A stretch of DNA of 64,000 nt, from the NCBI GenBank assembly GCA_964019135.1, contig OZ025258.1, positions 11,551,961 through 11,615,960 on the forward strand. Reading direction: 5' to 3'. The notes under the pieces are model-generated. The model did not search any database and had not been told where the DNA came from. It was given only the letters and a program-made list of their open reading frames with translations. The translations under genes and the position numbers were made by a program. Every line of letters begins with the position of its first letter. Position 1 is the stretch's first letter. This document shows, piece by piece, positions 11,751-23,055 of this stretch. The DNA comes from Arenicola marina (Eukaryota > Annelida > Polychaeta > Arenicolidae).

Positions 11751-12015
11751 GTATCGATCTAACGATACGCCACTGACGGGGGTATCTCCCGCAGTGACGC
11801 CAATTCCGGGTATCGGGCTATCGTTGCGCGGCTTATACTACATCTCATATCGTAGACTGCTGTACATTCGATGTGACCGCGCTCTCCTTTGTCAACGGCG
11901 GCGTGGCCAACGTAATATCAGTAAGGCCTGGTGTCTGGCCATAGGCCACACCGTTGCGTAACCCGATACCCCCTTTTCTGGGTTTTGAATAAACCCCTAT
12001 TTCAACCTATCATCG

Positions 12016-12679
12016 TGTGTTTGTTTTTCTCGCACCAAACATAGCTGCGATACTGCCTGTCCTCAGCGATTACAGGGAGCTTTATAAATACGCCTTACAT
12101 AAGGCACCCAGCAACCACCTCCCTCATCCACAGTCCATATGGTCGGTCCTGTTTCTTTTGTCATCACCATCACCAACACCATCACCATCCTCTGTCGTTC
12201 CACTCTTCACGGCTTTACGCTTTTTACTGCAATGATATTTAGTATTACTGACACAATATATGCGTGAGGACCAGGGATTAGAATGATGCCTCGCCACCAA
12301 CATAAAACCATGTGTAATATAGGCCGTACATCCTGTGGTTATATATAGCAGCGAGAGTTTCGGCGGCGTCAGGTCTGGTTCCACATTTATTCAGGACCTA
12401 AAATCTATCGAATTTGCGACATATCGACTTGTAATGGGATTGAACTTTCAAGACCAAACAGAGACGCCGGTGCCTATAACTGTAGTTATGCCAGGATATA
12501 ATTTTTCGTCGTAAAACTTGGTTCACTGAGACAGGGGGTAGAAACATTTTTTAGTCCATGAGCGCGAATAACGACAAATGCCTACTATTTATATACTCAT
12601 ATGCTATACTGGTTTATACTATTAGCATATGTTTATTTAGCACGTAATTTGAGGCCCAAAACAATAGGTTACTCGGTAT
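12016..12679. other. no gene recognised
   Basis: This stretch follows the DIRS element. A short CAT/CAC-rich trinucleotide run lies at about 12163-12193. I see no coding exon or RNA gene. Confidence 0.5.
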
Positions 12680-12807
12680 CATTGGCTTATCAGCCAAGCA
12701 GACGTACCAAATGTCTGAACCTACGGTTCCTCTCGTACTGAGCAGGATTACCAAGGCGACGACATGTCATCAGTAGAGTAAAACTACCAGGGTCTCACGA
12801 CGATCTG
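12680..12807 (-). pseudogene. 28S rRNA 3'-end relic
   Basis: The minus strand reads as the sarcin-ricin loop region of nuclear large-subunit rRNA: GATTTAC-type tract, TGCTCAGTACGAGAGGAACC, GTAGGTTCAGACATTTGGTA, then TGCTTGGCTGATAAGCCAAT. The eukaryotic form AGGAACCGNAGGTTCAGACA distinguishes it from mitochondrial or bacterial rRNA. Several conserved bases are changed and homology fades at both ends, so it is a fragment, not a working gene. It could be a retrocopy, an rRNA-derived SINE, or a relic of an rDNA-targeting element. Confidence 0.8.
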
Positions 12808-13400
12808 CCTACCAAACAGATCGGTGAATTGAGCTAAATCGTCTGCATATAAGTTTAATAACATAAACAGACTGGAATTATGTTTATCCAAATAAACACG
12901 GGTTTTGCTCGATGATAGATGTAAATTGTCATTGCGTGGTTCAGCCAAAGGCCACTATAGAGTTACTTTGAAGATAACAAAAACCTATTTTATGTATCCG
13001 ATGTACGACGCCTTGGCACCAGGAATTTGGAAAATCGCCATTGATTGGTATACCGTTAAATCATTCTGTCGTTATGGGTGCTGTGGTGTCAGAAGAATAT
13101 TTCAGTATTTGGGGACACAGAACGCCATACCCTGGATCTCGTCTTATTGTTTTGTAAATTTTTCATTGCGGTTACCAAATTTGGCGCTGTTAAGATAATG
13201 GGGTGTACTTAGTGTATACTCCTCGTCAAAAAATCACTGGTATTATCATAAACCTAGTCGGGAACGTTGGTGCTTTTAAAGTTTCACATCTGTTTGAAAT
13301 ATGTTTACTATCTCTGCCCAGAAAGGGGGAGGGTGTATGGTGTATAGGGGGTGTGAGGGTGTAGGGAGGGGGGAGCAAGAGAGGAGAGGGTGCCAAGCAG
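12808..13400. other. no gene recognised
   Basis: An open frame at 12905-13198 has no recognisable domain. A G-rich run lies at about 13320-13390. Nothing else can be supported. Confidence 0.45.
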
Positions 13401-13464
13401 AACGCCCTCTCCAGCGCCATCGACATCAGCACCTACAACTGCAGCGGAGAGTGGGACATTATCG
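13401..13464 (+). pseudogene. possible lone Cys-loop receptor exon
   Basis: A 64-base segment between AAGCAG and GTGGGT translates as NALSSAIDISTYNCSGEWDI followed by I-G. The D-I-S-x-Y-x-x-x-G-E-W-D-[LI] pattern and the exon end just after W-D-x-x-G resemble the end of the extracellular domain of nicotinic-type ligand-gated ion channels. No neighbouring exon of such a gene is visible, and both sides are G-rich low complexity. It is likely an isolated remnant; a chance match remains possible because the segment is short. Confidence 0.35.
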
Positions 13465-15628
13465 GTGGGTACGGGGGAGTAAGGGGTTAGGGGGGGGGGG
13501 TATGGGGGTGTGAGGGTGTAGGGTGGGGGGAGGGGAATTCTAACGACTCTGGTGTACTGATGTACAGGCTGACGTTGGACCTCTCTAACCAGTCCTGTCT
13601 GTCGGCTGACAGGATATTTCTAACCCTTCCGGCCTTTGATCTACCGAATAATGTACTCTAATATATCTCATGCTATCATTATGGATCTGAAATCGTGTTT
13701 CTTGATGTACCGTTACTGTAACATTACTATACAAAATAAATAAAAGATAATACAACAGTAAAATTAATTTAAAAAAAGGAACTCCGCTCTGTCGGTTGAG
13801 AGCTGGGAAATATCTAACCACTGCGGTGTCTCGGCTGACAGGACATTTCTAACCAGTCCTGACTATCGGCTGAGAGCTGGAACATTTCTAACAATCAATT
13901 TGCCTTGGGTTGTACGCTATCACCGGCCCTTAACTTCCCCTTACATGGTATACAGATCCGCCCCACGTAATGCGGTAATGAAAACGCATTATATATGTTA
14001 TTTCGCATGATGGGTTCCAGAGGCTCGGGGTTCCGTATTTTAGCATTGCCTGGAGCGTGCTCACGGGGTCACAGCTACATCCGGTATGGGTTACTCTCTT
14101 GATATGACGTTGTATATGGCGATTGTGGCACACGCCATCTTTGGACATGTGTAATCATGTATATTGCTTTTATATAATTAAGAGATAATTTAGATGTCTG
14201 TCAGCATGTAGGCCAATATTACCATATCCCCTGGGTTTGTGGGTTTTTTTGTGGGTTAATGGGTTTTCATTACATGAGCAGTCACCAGGCTAATTCCAAC
14301 GAATATACAGCAGACATGGTTAGTCAGTGGGGCCATGTTCCTCTTCATTGCGTGCAATCGTCTAAGACCGGCCGGGCTAGTCATAAAATCATATATTTCA
14401 TATTGTACGAAGCCATTCCGCCCACGAGATGATGAAATGACACAATACATCGGTGAACTAACAACACACAATTGTGTGACGCAACTTTCCTCCAGATGTA
14501 CCATTACATATTTAGCCAATATTACGGCTCCAAATGTAAATACGAATGTTTTGATTTCAGTATTCTCTGTAGATTGTTGGTGTAAAGGATGTGTATACGT
14601 TGCTTTAAATCAGTCTGAGTGTGTTTATTCTGCAGAAAGTCGTCCCTCGGACGATGTCCTGCCGACGTGTGGACCACTGGTTGACTTCAGTGGACTGTCC
14701 TCTGTCCGCATGGGAGGTGAACAGGGCGCTGAACTAAATATCGAAACGATACATTGAATTGCCATTATGAGGAACAGAGCAGCTTTGGGGGGTGGGGGGG
14801 TGCTCCCAGCTGTGACCGCGTTATCACAGTGCAAGACCGGGTTATGGATACCTGAGTTACTGTGTGAGTTATGAGGACTTCACTGCGGTTGTGGGGAACA
14901 TGAACTGTTGTTGACTTACTTGACTACTTACTTTAATTATAATTTATAATAAATTTGGTTGTGTTAATATTTTAATCTGAATGTATTTTGTACTGTGGGC
15001 TTATCTTACAGAGTAACCTGTTTTGGGCCTCCAAATACATGCAAAGTTAAAGTATATGCTTATCGTATAAATTAGTATAGCACAATAAATTATCATATGT
15101 CTTTGTGTACATAAATATCAATATATAAATAGTAAGCATGTGTCATTGATCACATACATGAACTAAACATGTTTTTACTCCTCGGTCTCAGAGAAGCAAT
15201 GTTTATGACGAAAATTGATATCATGGCATCACAACAGTTATAGGCACTCAGTTTGGCCTGGAAAGGTCAATCCCGTTACAACCAGATCTGTTACAAATTC
15301 TATCGATTTCAGGGTCGAAATAGATATAGCCGCCGCAGAACCTCTCGTTGCTACGTAACTACAAGATGGATGTATGGCCTAACATTCAATTTGATGCCTT
15401 TGGTGGCGAGGCACCGTTCTAACCCCTGATCCTCAGGCTGATATTGCGTCTGTAATACTAGATATCACCCTCGCGGATGTGGTTTGACCTGTGGTCGCAT
15501 TAAAAAGCGGAGCGACAGGATGGTGAAGCTGATGACAGAAGTTGACGTGAATTGGCCGGATAGCAAATAGGACGGACCACATGAGGTGTGGATGACGGCG
15601 TTGGTTGTTGGGTGCCTCCTATACGGCG
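13465..15628. other. no gene recognised; short degenerate repeats
   Basis: Between about 13575 and 13890 a degenerate unit recurs (TCGGCTGACAGGA, ATTTCTAACCAGTCCTG). Beyond that, I found no exon with domain or splice support. The frame at 14335-14757 is unassigned. Confidence 0.45.
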
Positions 15629-15700
15629 GGGCGGCCTCGATAGCTCAGTGGGTTAGAGCGCTCGCCTCGAGTGCTCTGGCCACCTGAGAGCGGATGCAGT
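15629..15700 (+). mobile_element. tRNA-SINE head fragment
   Basis: This is the A-box region of the local SINE, GATAGCTCAGTGGGTTAGAG, followed by CTCTGGCCACCTGAGAGC. It then diverges before the B box, so it is a 3'-truncated head and not a tRNA gene. Confidence 0.75.
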
Positions 15701-15862
15701 GCGTGTGTAGGGGGAAGCGAGGTAAGGGGGGGGGTGCGTGGCTGGATGGCTCCCTCATTTAGGGTGGGTGTGATTGAGCTGGGGGGGGGCATGGTGAGTG
15801 TGGGTGTTTGTGGGGGGGGGGGTTACATGGCGCCGACCCATGGTTGGGTTGCATCTGGTAGA

Positions 15863-16615
15863 CGCCGGCTGTAAGGAGAAGACGAGGAGTAGGGCCGGAG
15901 GGGGGGGGGGGTTAGTCATAGCTGATCACGCCGGCTGTAAGGAGAAGACGACCAGGGGGGCCGAAGGGGTGGGGGGGGTTAGTCATAGCTAATCACGTCG
16001 GCTGTAAGGAGAAGACGAGGAGTGGGGCCCGGAGGGGTGGGGCGGGTAGTCATAGCTTATCACGCCGGCTGTAAGGAGAAGACGCCTAGTGGGGGCCGGA
16101 GGGGGCGGGGGGGTTAGTCAGAGCTGATCACGTCGGCTGTAAGAAAAAGACGATGAGTGGGGGCCGGAGGGGGGGGGGGGTTAGTCATAGCTAATCACGT
16201 CGGCTGTAAGGAGAAGACGCCTAGTGGGGGCCGGAGGGGAGCGGGGCGGTTTAGTCATAGCTTATCAAGCCAGCTGTAAGGTTGGTTGGTTGGTTGGTTA
16301 TTCAGGACGCTTTAACCACTTTTGGTCATATCGCGTCAATGGGAGAAGGAAGGGAGAGTGGAGCCATATCCCCAGGGGTAACCCCCTACTCTTTACGAAG
16401 AAAGACATGGGATCTTATCCTGCGAACACACATACATGGCCACAGCAGGGCTCGAACCACCGACCCACGTGCCGTTAGGCTCTCAGGTGACCAGAGCACT
16501 CAATGCGAGCGCTCTAGCCCACTGAGCTGTCGCGCCGGCCCCCGCCGGCTGTAAGGAGAAGACGAGAAGTGGGGGGCCGGGGGAGGGGGGTGGTAGTCAA
16601 AGCTAATCACGTCGG
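15863..16615. repeat. 66-67-base GC-rich minisatellite
   Basis: Units start with CGYCGGCTGTAAGGAGAAGA at about 15863, 15929, 15996, 16063, 16131, 16199 and 16267, then again after a nested SINE at about 16542 and 16610. Each unit contains a long G run and TTAGTCATAGCT. The array lies in the spacer between copies A and B. Confidence 0.9.
16281..16541 (-). mobile_element. full-length tRNA-SINE nested in the minisatellite
   Basis: In minus orientation it reads from a tRNA-like head (TAGCTCAGTGGGCTAGAG A box; GGTTCGAGCCCTGC B box) to the 3' end CGTCCTGAATAACCAACC, with a CCAAC-type tail. The sequences on either side, GCCAGCTGTAAG and GCCGGCTGTAAG, are near-identical. That fits either a target-site duplication or adjacent repeat units. 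Confidence 0.85.
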
Positions 16616-16619
16616 CTTT

Positions 16620-17410
16620 TTCAAATTCCATGGACGCTAATAAAAAGCAGAAAAATAAGCGACATTTTTAGAATTGGTAACAATTTGATAGACCCGCCAC
16701 AAGCCCCCGATCCTCTGCTATTTATATGTTACTTAGGAGGGGAGTAACATGTGCAGAACATATATGCGTGTCCTATCCGGAGGTCACGAGGTGGGTACGT
16801 TATCCCCTGCCCACAGGAGTGACGTATCCTCGCGGATCGACTGCCACAAGCAACGGATAGCGGTCTGGAAGGGGGGGGGGGGGAGGGGGGGTCCAGTGTC
16901 CACTGTCGATTGTTCATTCTCAATTCTCAGTGTCGAATGTAGATTTTTCACGACTTTCCGTGTCGATGTGTTGTCTAGGTTCAGTGTCGCTTTTTCAAAA
17001 CTCTGTGTCGTTGCATGTCGCTTGTTCATAAGATAAATTCGCAGATCCTCAGTGTCGGACTTTAGGGGTCAATGTCGAATGTTGATTTTTCAAATGTGCC
17101 TGAGTCGCGTGTCGTCACTCACCCCTCACAGACCCCCTGATTCCAGATGATAATGAATAAACGTAGCTGTAATATGATCTTCATAAGCGAACCCCATGAG
17201 GCCAATAACACCCGGACGTTTTGGCGTCATAGAACTTGAGGATGGATGGCGTGGGGGGGAGGGGGTGAGGGAGAGGGTGGGGGGAGGGGGGTGGTGGGGG
17301 GGGGTGGTGGTATTGATTGCAGGATGGCATTCATCGAGCGATATGCGGATCTCAGGGAAATGGATATGGTCAAAGGGGTGAAGGAGGGGGGGGGGCGGAG
17401 GAATCAGCGG
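16620..17410. other. no gene recognised; G-rich block
   Basis: TGTCG-rich degenerate sequence occupies about 16895-17115. A strongly G-rich block lies at 17225-17300, upstream of copy B and on its coding strand. No coding exon is seen. Confidence 0.5.
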
Positions 17411-17416
17411 TATAAA
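17411..17416 (+). promoter_or_regulatory. TATA box of copy B
   Basis: TATAAA lies 61 bases before the start codon, matching the position and context in copy A. Transcription would be expected to start about 30 bases downstream. Confidence 0.65.
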
Positions 17417-17476
17417 TTCGGAGTTCAGCACTAGTGGCCGCATCATTTGCTTCCACTCTCTTCACAAATCGTCGCC

Positions 17477-20400
17477 ATGAAGGTCGTCATAGTTACAGTG
17501 GTAGCGGTCATCCTCGCCGTGGGCGTCACAGGTAAGAGTGACAGATCGCCGTAGATCTTTTGGTGTTAAGATTATCTTGTCCAGCTTAAGGGCGGTCAGT
17601 GCGTTTTTCTGTTCTTATATAGTCATGTGCTGGTCATATGCTAAGTAAGCGTTTCTTTCATTCAACAGGCAGATGATGAAATCACGTAGTTTGGGAGTAT
17701 TGCTATCAAACGACAGTGAATTATATCAACCATATTATATAATATCACCTGCGTGGTTGCACTCTTTTAATGTTAAATTTGGAAGCCCTTAACCGTTCTC
17801 TAGTTATGTACCAGTATGTTGTCCTGCTTTCGTGCTTCCTCTTGATTGATCTAACTGCTTCTGAAATAACCTTATTACTGATAATACGTGTAACATATCT
17901 ATCGTAAATGCAAATACAGATATATATCATATAAATAAGCTTACTGGGGCCCACTAATTTTTTTCTAGGTCTGATATATCGATATACAGGAGTACCTCAC
18001 AAATTTTGATAATACATGTAACATATGCGATTATTACTATATCAAAGTACAAATACAGATCGGTATCAAATCATATAAATAATCTTATTGCCTGTCCTTT
18101 CTACCCCCCCCCCCCCTTCCCGTGGGGGTGCAGAAGGCAAACCCTCACCCAGAGAGTTGACTCGCCTCCTGCGGACCCTCCATCGCAGGGCGGGGGGAGA
18201 CTGCGAGAAGCTGGCCGCCGACATCGAGAAGCTTGTCAATTTTATGGTCGTCACCGCGCCTCTGCCCCCCGGCATGTTACGAGGCCTCATCCAGCGAGTG
18301 TCAGGCATCGACCTGCTGGACCCCAGCGAGATGAGGAGGGTCGTGTGTCGTGTCACAGGTAAGTACCGCCAGCGGCTTCAACATATCTTAGAGATATTTT
18401 CTTGGCGCGATAGATTGATTTAGCTACTGCCAGGATTGCATGAAAACCTATTTTCATCCGGCGCTATCGATTAAGATTTTCTGACCAAAAGGAAAGGGGA
18501 TCTCATTGTCGGATTGGAAGGGGGCCGGGGAAAGTGGCCGGGAAGGGGAGTGGGGGGGGGGAGAGTGTCAAGGGGTTGCGGACCACCTCGCCCCACCATT
18601 CTGGGTGACTAAGCGTGGACCACTTAAGCTATCCCGCCTGTCAGCGGTATCGCTGATGTCAATTATATCCCCCAGGACACTCAACTCGCAGATGTCCCTT
18701 ATGTCCTTGATGTCACTCATGCGGCAGAGATCGCTCATGTCAGGCATGTTAATGATGTTACTGATGTCACTCTAGTAACTAACTTCACTCACGTCACTAA
18801 CTTCACTCATGTCACTCACCTCACTCACGTCACTAACTTCACTCATGTCACTAACTTCACTCACTTCATTCATATCACTCACGTCACTCACATCACTCAC
18901 TTCACTCACTTCATTCATATCACTCACGTCACTCACCTCACTCACGTCACTCACTTCAATCATTTTACTAACTTCACTCATATTACTCACGTCACTCACT
19001 TCACTCACGACACTCACATAATGCCTTTCACTAATATCAGCCTGGTCACTTTCACAGAGGCGAGCACTCTGAGTGAAGCAAAGGCGGCTGCGGCTGAACT
19101 CGGCCTAACTCTCAGCGTGGTCACGGCGGGCTATGACATGGGAATGGCCTACGTGCCGCAGGCCGTTGCCATGCTGGAGTCGCAGGCGGACAACCCATGG
19201 CTCCCAGAGAACCAACGTTCGATCTTGGAGAGCTCTCTGGAGATGCTCCGAGTCATCCAGGAGTCCTCCCTGGGTAACCTTGACCCCGAGGGCGTCCAGT
19301 GGATGGCAGGTGAGGCAATGTGATCCAGGCATCGACACCCAATAGTTGTACCCGGATGCTGCGTGTTGGTAACGTGTACACGGCACTATGATCCACATGT
19401 TGACCGGCAGTCGGTATGATCTCTCAGATGTCCACGTATCATATCTCTCGAATCGCTGTTACTGCAGTTGCCCTCATTTTTTCCTCACACATCGTTTATC
19501 ATTAATACAGTACAATGAGTACAAGTATTTTTTTGAGCATAGAGGGAAATACGCATTTGCATTTAGATTTATTTAGGCGTATATTAATACAATGCAACTG
19601 TAAATTATGAAAATATGCAATTAGATGCATAATTGGATATTCATAGATATTATGAATCACAAGTTGTCACTAATAGACTAACTACTAGACTACTTGACGT
19701 CAAAATGAGCTTCGCCAATGCCATGTGTACCGATGGGTGCGGTAGGTGTGCATCCATAACATATCGCTTTTCATGTGTGTCTACGTGCTTGTTGTCCTTG
19801 GTTTAAACATATTTATCTAACGAAGATACGCTAGAAACATGGGACTTCCTCCCAAAAAATGAAAAGCAAAACGTTACAATATAACACAAAATGTGCAATA
19901 GTACAATGGCGAGGCGAGTTTGATCACATATAACGGTACATGAAAAGAGACAGGAAGAGGGAAGTGGGATAGACTGAAAGGCTTACTCCAGGTTTATTGG
20001 TATCTGAAACGATGAGTAGATGAAACAAATGTCCCTTGTCCTTTAATAAGTAATGTACCCTATGTCGTCTGTTGTATCTGGACTCACAGATTTCATCGAG
20101 AGTGTGGAGGGTCGTCAAGGGCCGAAGAAGAGGTCCAATAAACACACGGCTGGCTTCCTCAGATCTCTTGGACTCCTACCTTTGAGAGTCACGTCCAAAA
20201 AGAGCAGATCGTCCCATGGCAAGAGATACGCAGGGAAACACAAGCGAACCCACAACGAACTCTGTGACCGCTTCTCGATCGGCCTGGACACCATGTTGAA
20301 CCTCCTGTACGTATGTTGATGCTGTGGGAAAGGTCTATTTTCTGGGATTTTTATTCGGTGATAAATATTGAAGTGTGGCTTGTGAGGGAATCACCCATGA

Positions 20401-21506
20401 TTTGCAAGTTAAAAAGTCGACGCTATAAGCAAGGGTGACATTGTTGTAATTTGGCCAACAAGGAAAAGATGTGACCATGTCCAACTTATAATGCAAGTTT
20501 GAAGATTGCAGAATGATAATCACATACCGATAAGCCATTGTAATCTAACACACTAAGGAAATGAAGCTATAACGAGCAAACTCAAAGCATCGTACAATGC
20601 CAAAGGGTTCTACCTAACTCTTAAAAAGGTACTTCTATAAAAAAGATGTTAAAGTTACAAAATTAAATTGGTGGAATTGATGAGCGCCTCTATAATTGAG
20701 GTTTAGAGTGTTATAATAATCGAACATTTTGAATTGTTTTGATATATTATTACCACCAGGTGGGCCAGCCCTGTTGGAGATCAGATCGCGAGTCAAGTGA
20801 TGATGTCCTCCGGGATTAGTCTTAATGACTCCGAACAGGTTCGGAATATCGCCTGCGACATCCTAGGTAAGTCTGCCTCCTGGAATGTCCAGATTGTTTA
20901 ATTAAGCCTTCGTACATAATTTTGGTTTCGGGGTCTCAATGCTGCCAGAGTGTGTTCTGGTATAATATACCACGTTTTTTTTAAGGTAAAACATGGCGCA
21001 ATACGTTGCAATTGGTGATCGATTATAAACGTCTTACGAACGGATTATTTTGACCATAAGAATTGAAGAGAATATTCTGAACCGTATTCAAGGCAGACAG
21101 TTTCACAAATTGTAACCACTTCTGCCTGGTAAAAACGATACGTTTCTATCGAAAACCAAAGCTTTTGCGCAAGTTTGACACACACAAAAAAATCTTTATT
21201 GTAACTTATCTTATGTGATGTGATTTTGACCCTGACGGTATAGGTTTGGAGAGCATTCAGGCAGGGATCGACTACTTGGACAACCTCGGGGTGATGAACA
21301 GACTTGTTACCACCTACTACCCAACCTTCGTGCAGGCCATGCTGATGGTTAAGACAGAGTACCAAGCGATGGTGGAGATTGGCGAGAATGGAGCTGGCAG
21401 CTCGTCAGCGGGGAGTGCGGGTCTCGCCCACGCCAGATTAGTCGTGGCCACCATTGAAGGCTTGGAGCAGACCGGGTTCTTGTCTCTGACCAACGACCTC
21501 AGTTAA
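17477..21506 (+). CDS. two-module secreted protein, copy B (intact)
   Basis: Exons 17477-17531, 18134-18358, 19058-19309, 20090-20306, 20760-20866 and 21244-21506 join to 372 codons with GT-AG introns in phases 1,1,1,2,1. The ATG is 61 bases below a TATA box. Residues 1-18 are a signal peptide (MKVVIVTVVAVILAVGVT). Module 1 is residues 19-177: GGDCEKLAADIEK, GIDLLDPSEMRRVVCRVTG, then helices ending LGNLDPEGVQWMAG. Module 2 is residues 178-372: a basic segment with KKRSNKH and GKRYAGKHKRTHNELCDRFS, then GISLNDSEQVRNIACDILG, then helices ending EGLEQTGFLSLTNDLS. The two Cys per module are suited to one disulfide each. No enzyme motif or transmembrane segment besides the leader is visible. It is the only complete member of the A/B pair. 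I do not recognise the family; an extracellular role is inference. Confidence 0.85.
18650..19022. repeat. 9-base-type minisatellite in intron 2 of copy B
   Basis: Repeated CTTCACTCACGTCACTCA and TCACTCATGTCA on the plus (sense) strand, ending about 36 bases before exon 3. It is the homologue of the 1.3-kb array at 4697-6092 in copy A, in the same orientation relative to transcription but about a quarter of the length. Confidence 0.9.
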
Positions 21507-21670
21507 ATTAACCCCTGAATTATCCGTCGTTTGGATGTTTGTCCAAAGGCAGAGGCTATGATGTCGTAAAGAGATGGGTTGTCGGGTGGCAAGCGAAGTG
21601 CGAACATTATAAATTTGCATTCAAACTGTGGCTATGTCATATTATTTACACTGTATTTCCAACCTTATTG

Positions 21671-21676
21671 AATAAA
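21671..21676 (+). terminator. poly(A) signal of copy B
   Basis: AATAAA lies 165 bases beyond the stop codon, in sequence homologous to the end of copy A. Confidence 0.65.
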
Positions 21677-21739
21677 GAAGAACATAATTGATTTGATGCA
21701 CATCATAAGATGATAATCGGCTATTCAAAAACATATTTC

Positions 21740-23055
21740 GTTGGTAACGTTAGCATATATAAACACAATTTGATGAAATAATAATATGGTGAGCTACTAT
21801 GCCAAGTTTCTATATTTCACATTTTATTTCTTCGTGTGCAATTTTTGTACCTTACTGTGCGAAATAAATATACGATCAAACTTTCAATTGCGATATTTAC
21901 TCTTCCCTCCCCGCACCCCCATCCCCACTAGCTACACCGTTATACTTGCGATTTTCACCGCATCAAAGCAGCCTTTCGTACCAAAACATGTTGTAAATAT
22001 CAACCGGATAAACCCAAATTGATAATTGAATTTGAAGTCGAGGAGTGCCAGGCACATCTAACCACAACCATATGAGGAAAGCCTTGTATTTGATAATGTT
22101 TTTGTCGACTAGACACATATCAGCATAATTACATCAGTAAATTTCCAACTCTATGCACACGTCATCCTTAAAAGATACTGAAAGAACAAACGTAATACTA
22201 TTACTGCTTAGAGATTAATTGCAAACGCGAATTTCCTATTTGTTGTGATTCAATAGTAGCCCACTGTGATATCTGATCATAACCGTTGAAATTAGGGTTT
22301 GCAATTTTTTATTGTTTTTTCAGACCATTCGATAAAGTATAGTGATGAAAAAACTCTCCATCGATTAATTTAATGTCCCTAGCCAGTTGCGAGTTAATAG
22401 TAGCAAGAAATGCTCTCGTCGGGAAGTTATTCTACAGAGGGTTTAATGTTCAACGGTAACAAAGACTGAAAAAATGCCCAATTTTTAGTAAAACAGTTAT
22501 TAGTTGAAAATATGTTCCCTAACATGACGAAGACCGGTCGGACAAGTTGACAGCTTGCAGGACACGGACAGTCATTGCATATTAAATAGTTACTGCAGTA
22601 CGTTCCCGTGCAAGATTCTGTGGAGAACCCTGTCGAGGGTTCACGGCTATCTTCATCCGTTTATTTGATTCAGTTGAAACAACAACATTTGTCTCATCTC
22701 TTGTATTTATTCCTCATACACATTTCTTATACACGAAGTCTAAATCAAAAGCTCTCAAACAATTCAGTTTTGACAAGTCCCAACCAGTCCTGCTCAAGAT
22801 TCCTGCCCCTTATATAAGGGACAGTCCCACCCAAAGCTAGATGTGCTGGACCCACAGTTGGATCCACAGTTGTAGGTGCGGCCCTCGTCTTAAACTTGAA
22901 GGCAGGGTCCTCGCCAACCCCGGCAGGTAGGGGAAAGGGGTGGGGGGAGTCACAGTTGTAGGTTGCGGGACCCATAGTTTTGGGTCCATCCTGGCCAAGC
23001 CAGGCGGGTGTGATGGAGGGGGTGGAGTGTGTCCCGCCTACCCCGGCCACTGGGA
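21740..23055. other. no gene recognised
   Basis: AT-rich up to about 22740, then GC-rich with a loosely repeated GGACCCACAGTT / TCACAGTTGTAGG motif (22850-22990). The open frame at 22745-23092 on the minus strand follows that repeat and is not credible as a gene. Confidence 0.5.

Larger units (their letters stand above)
8940..12015 (+). mobile_element. DIRS-type tyrosine-recombinase retrotransposon, 5'-truncated
   Basis: In order this holds the C-terminal part of a reverse transcriptase, an RNase H, a tyrosine recombinase, and a 3' region with tandem repeats ending near an AATAAA at about 11988. RT followed by a lambda-integrase-like recombinase, with no DDE integrase, is the hallmark of the DIRS order. 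The frame opens only at 8940, just after a TAA and within the RT, so gag and the N-terminal half of RT are missing. The RT/RNase H frame carries a frameshift; the recombinase frame is intact. The 3' boundary is estimated. The element lies in the spacer between copies A and B, in neither arm. Confidence 0.85.

Noticed and set aside
14335..14757. 140-codon plus-strand frame
   Set aside because: No recognisable domain, compositionally like its noncoding surroundings, and no splice or promoter evidence.
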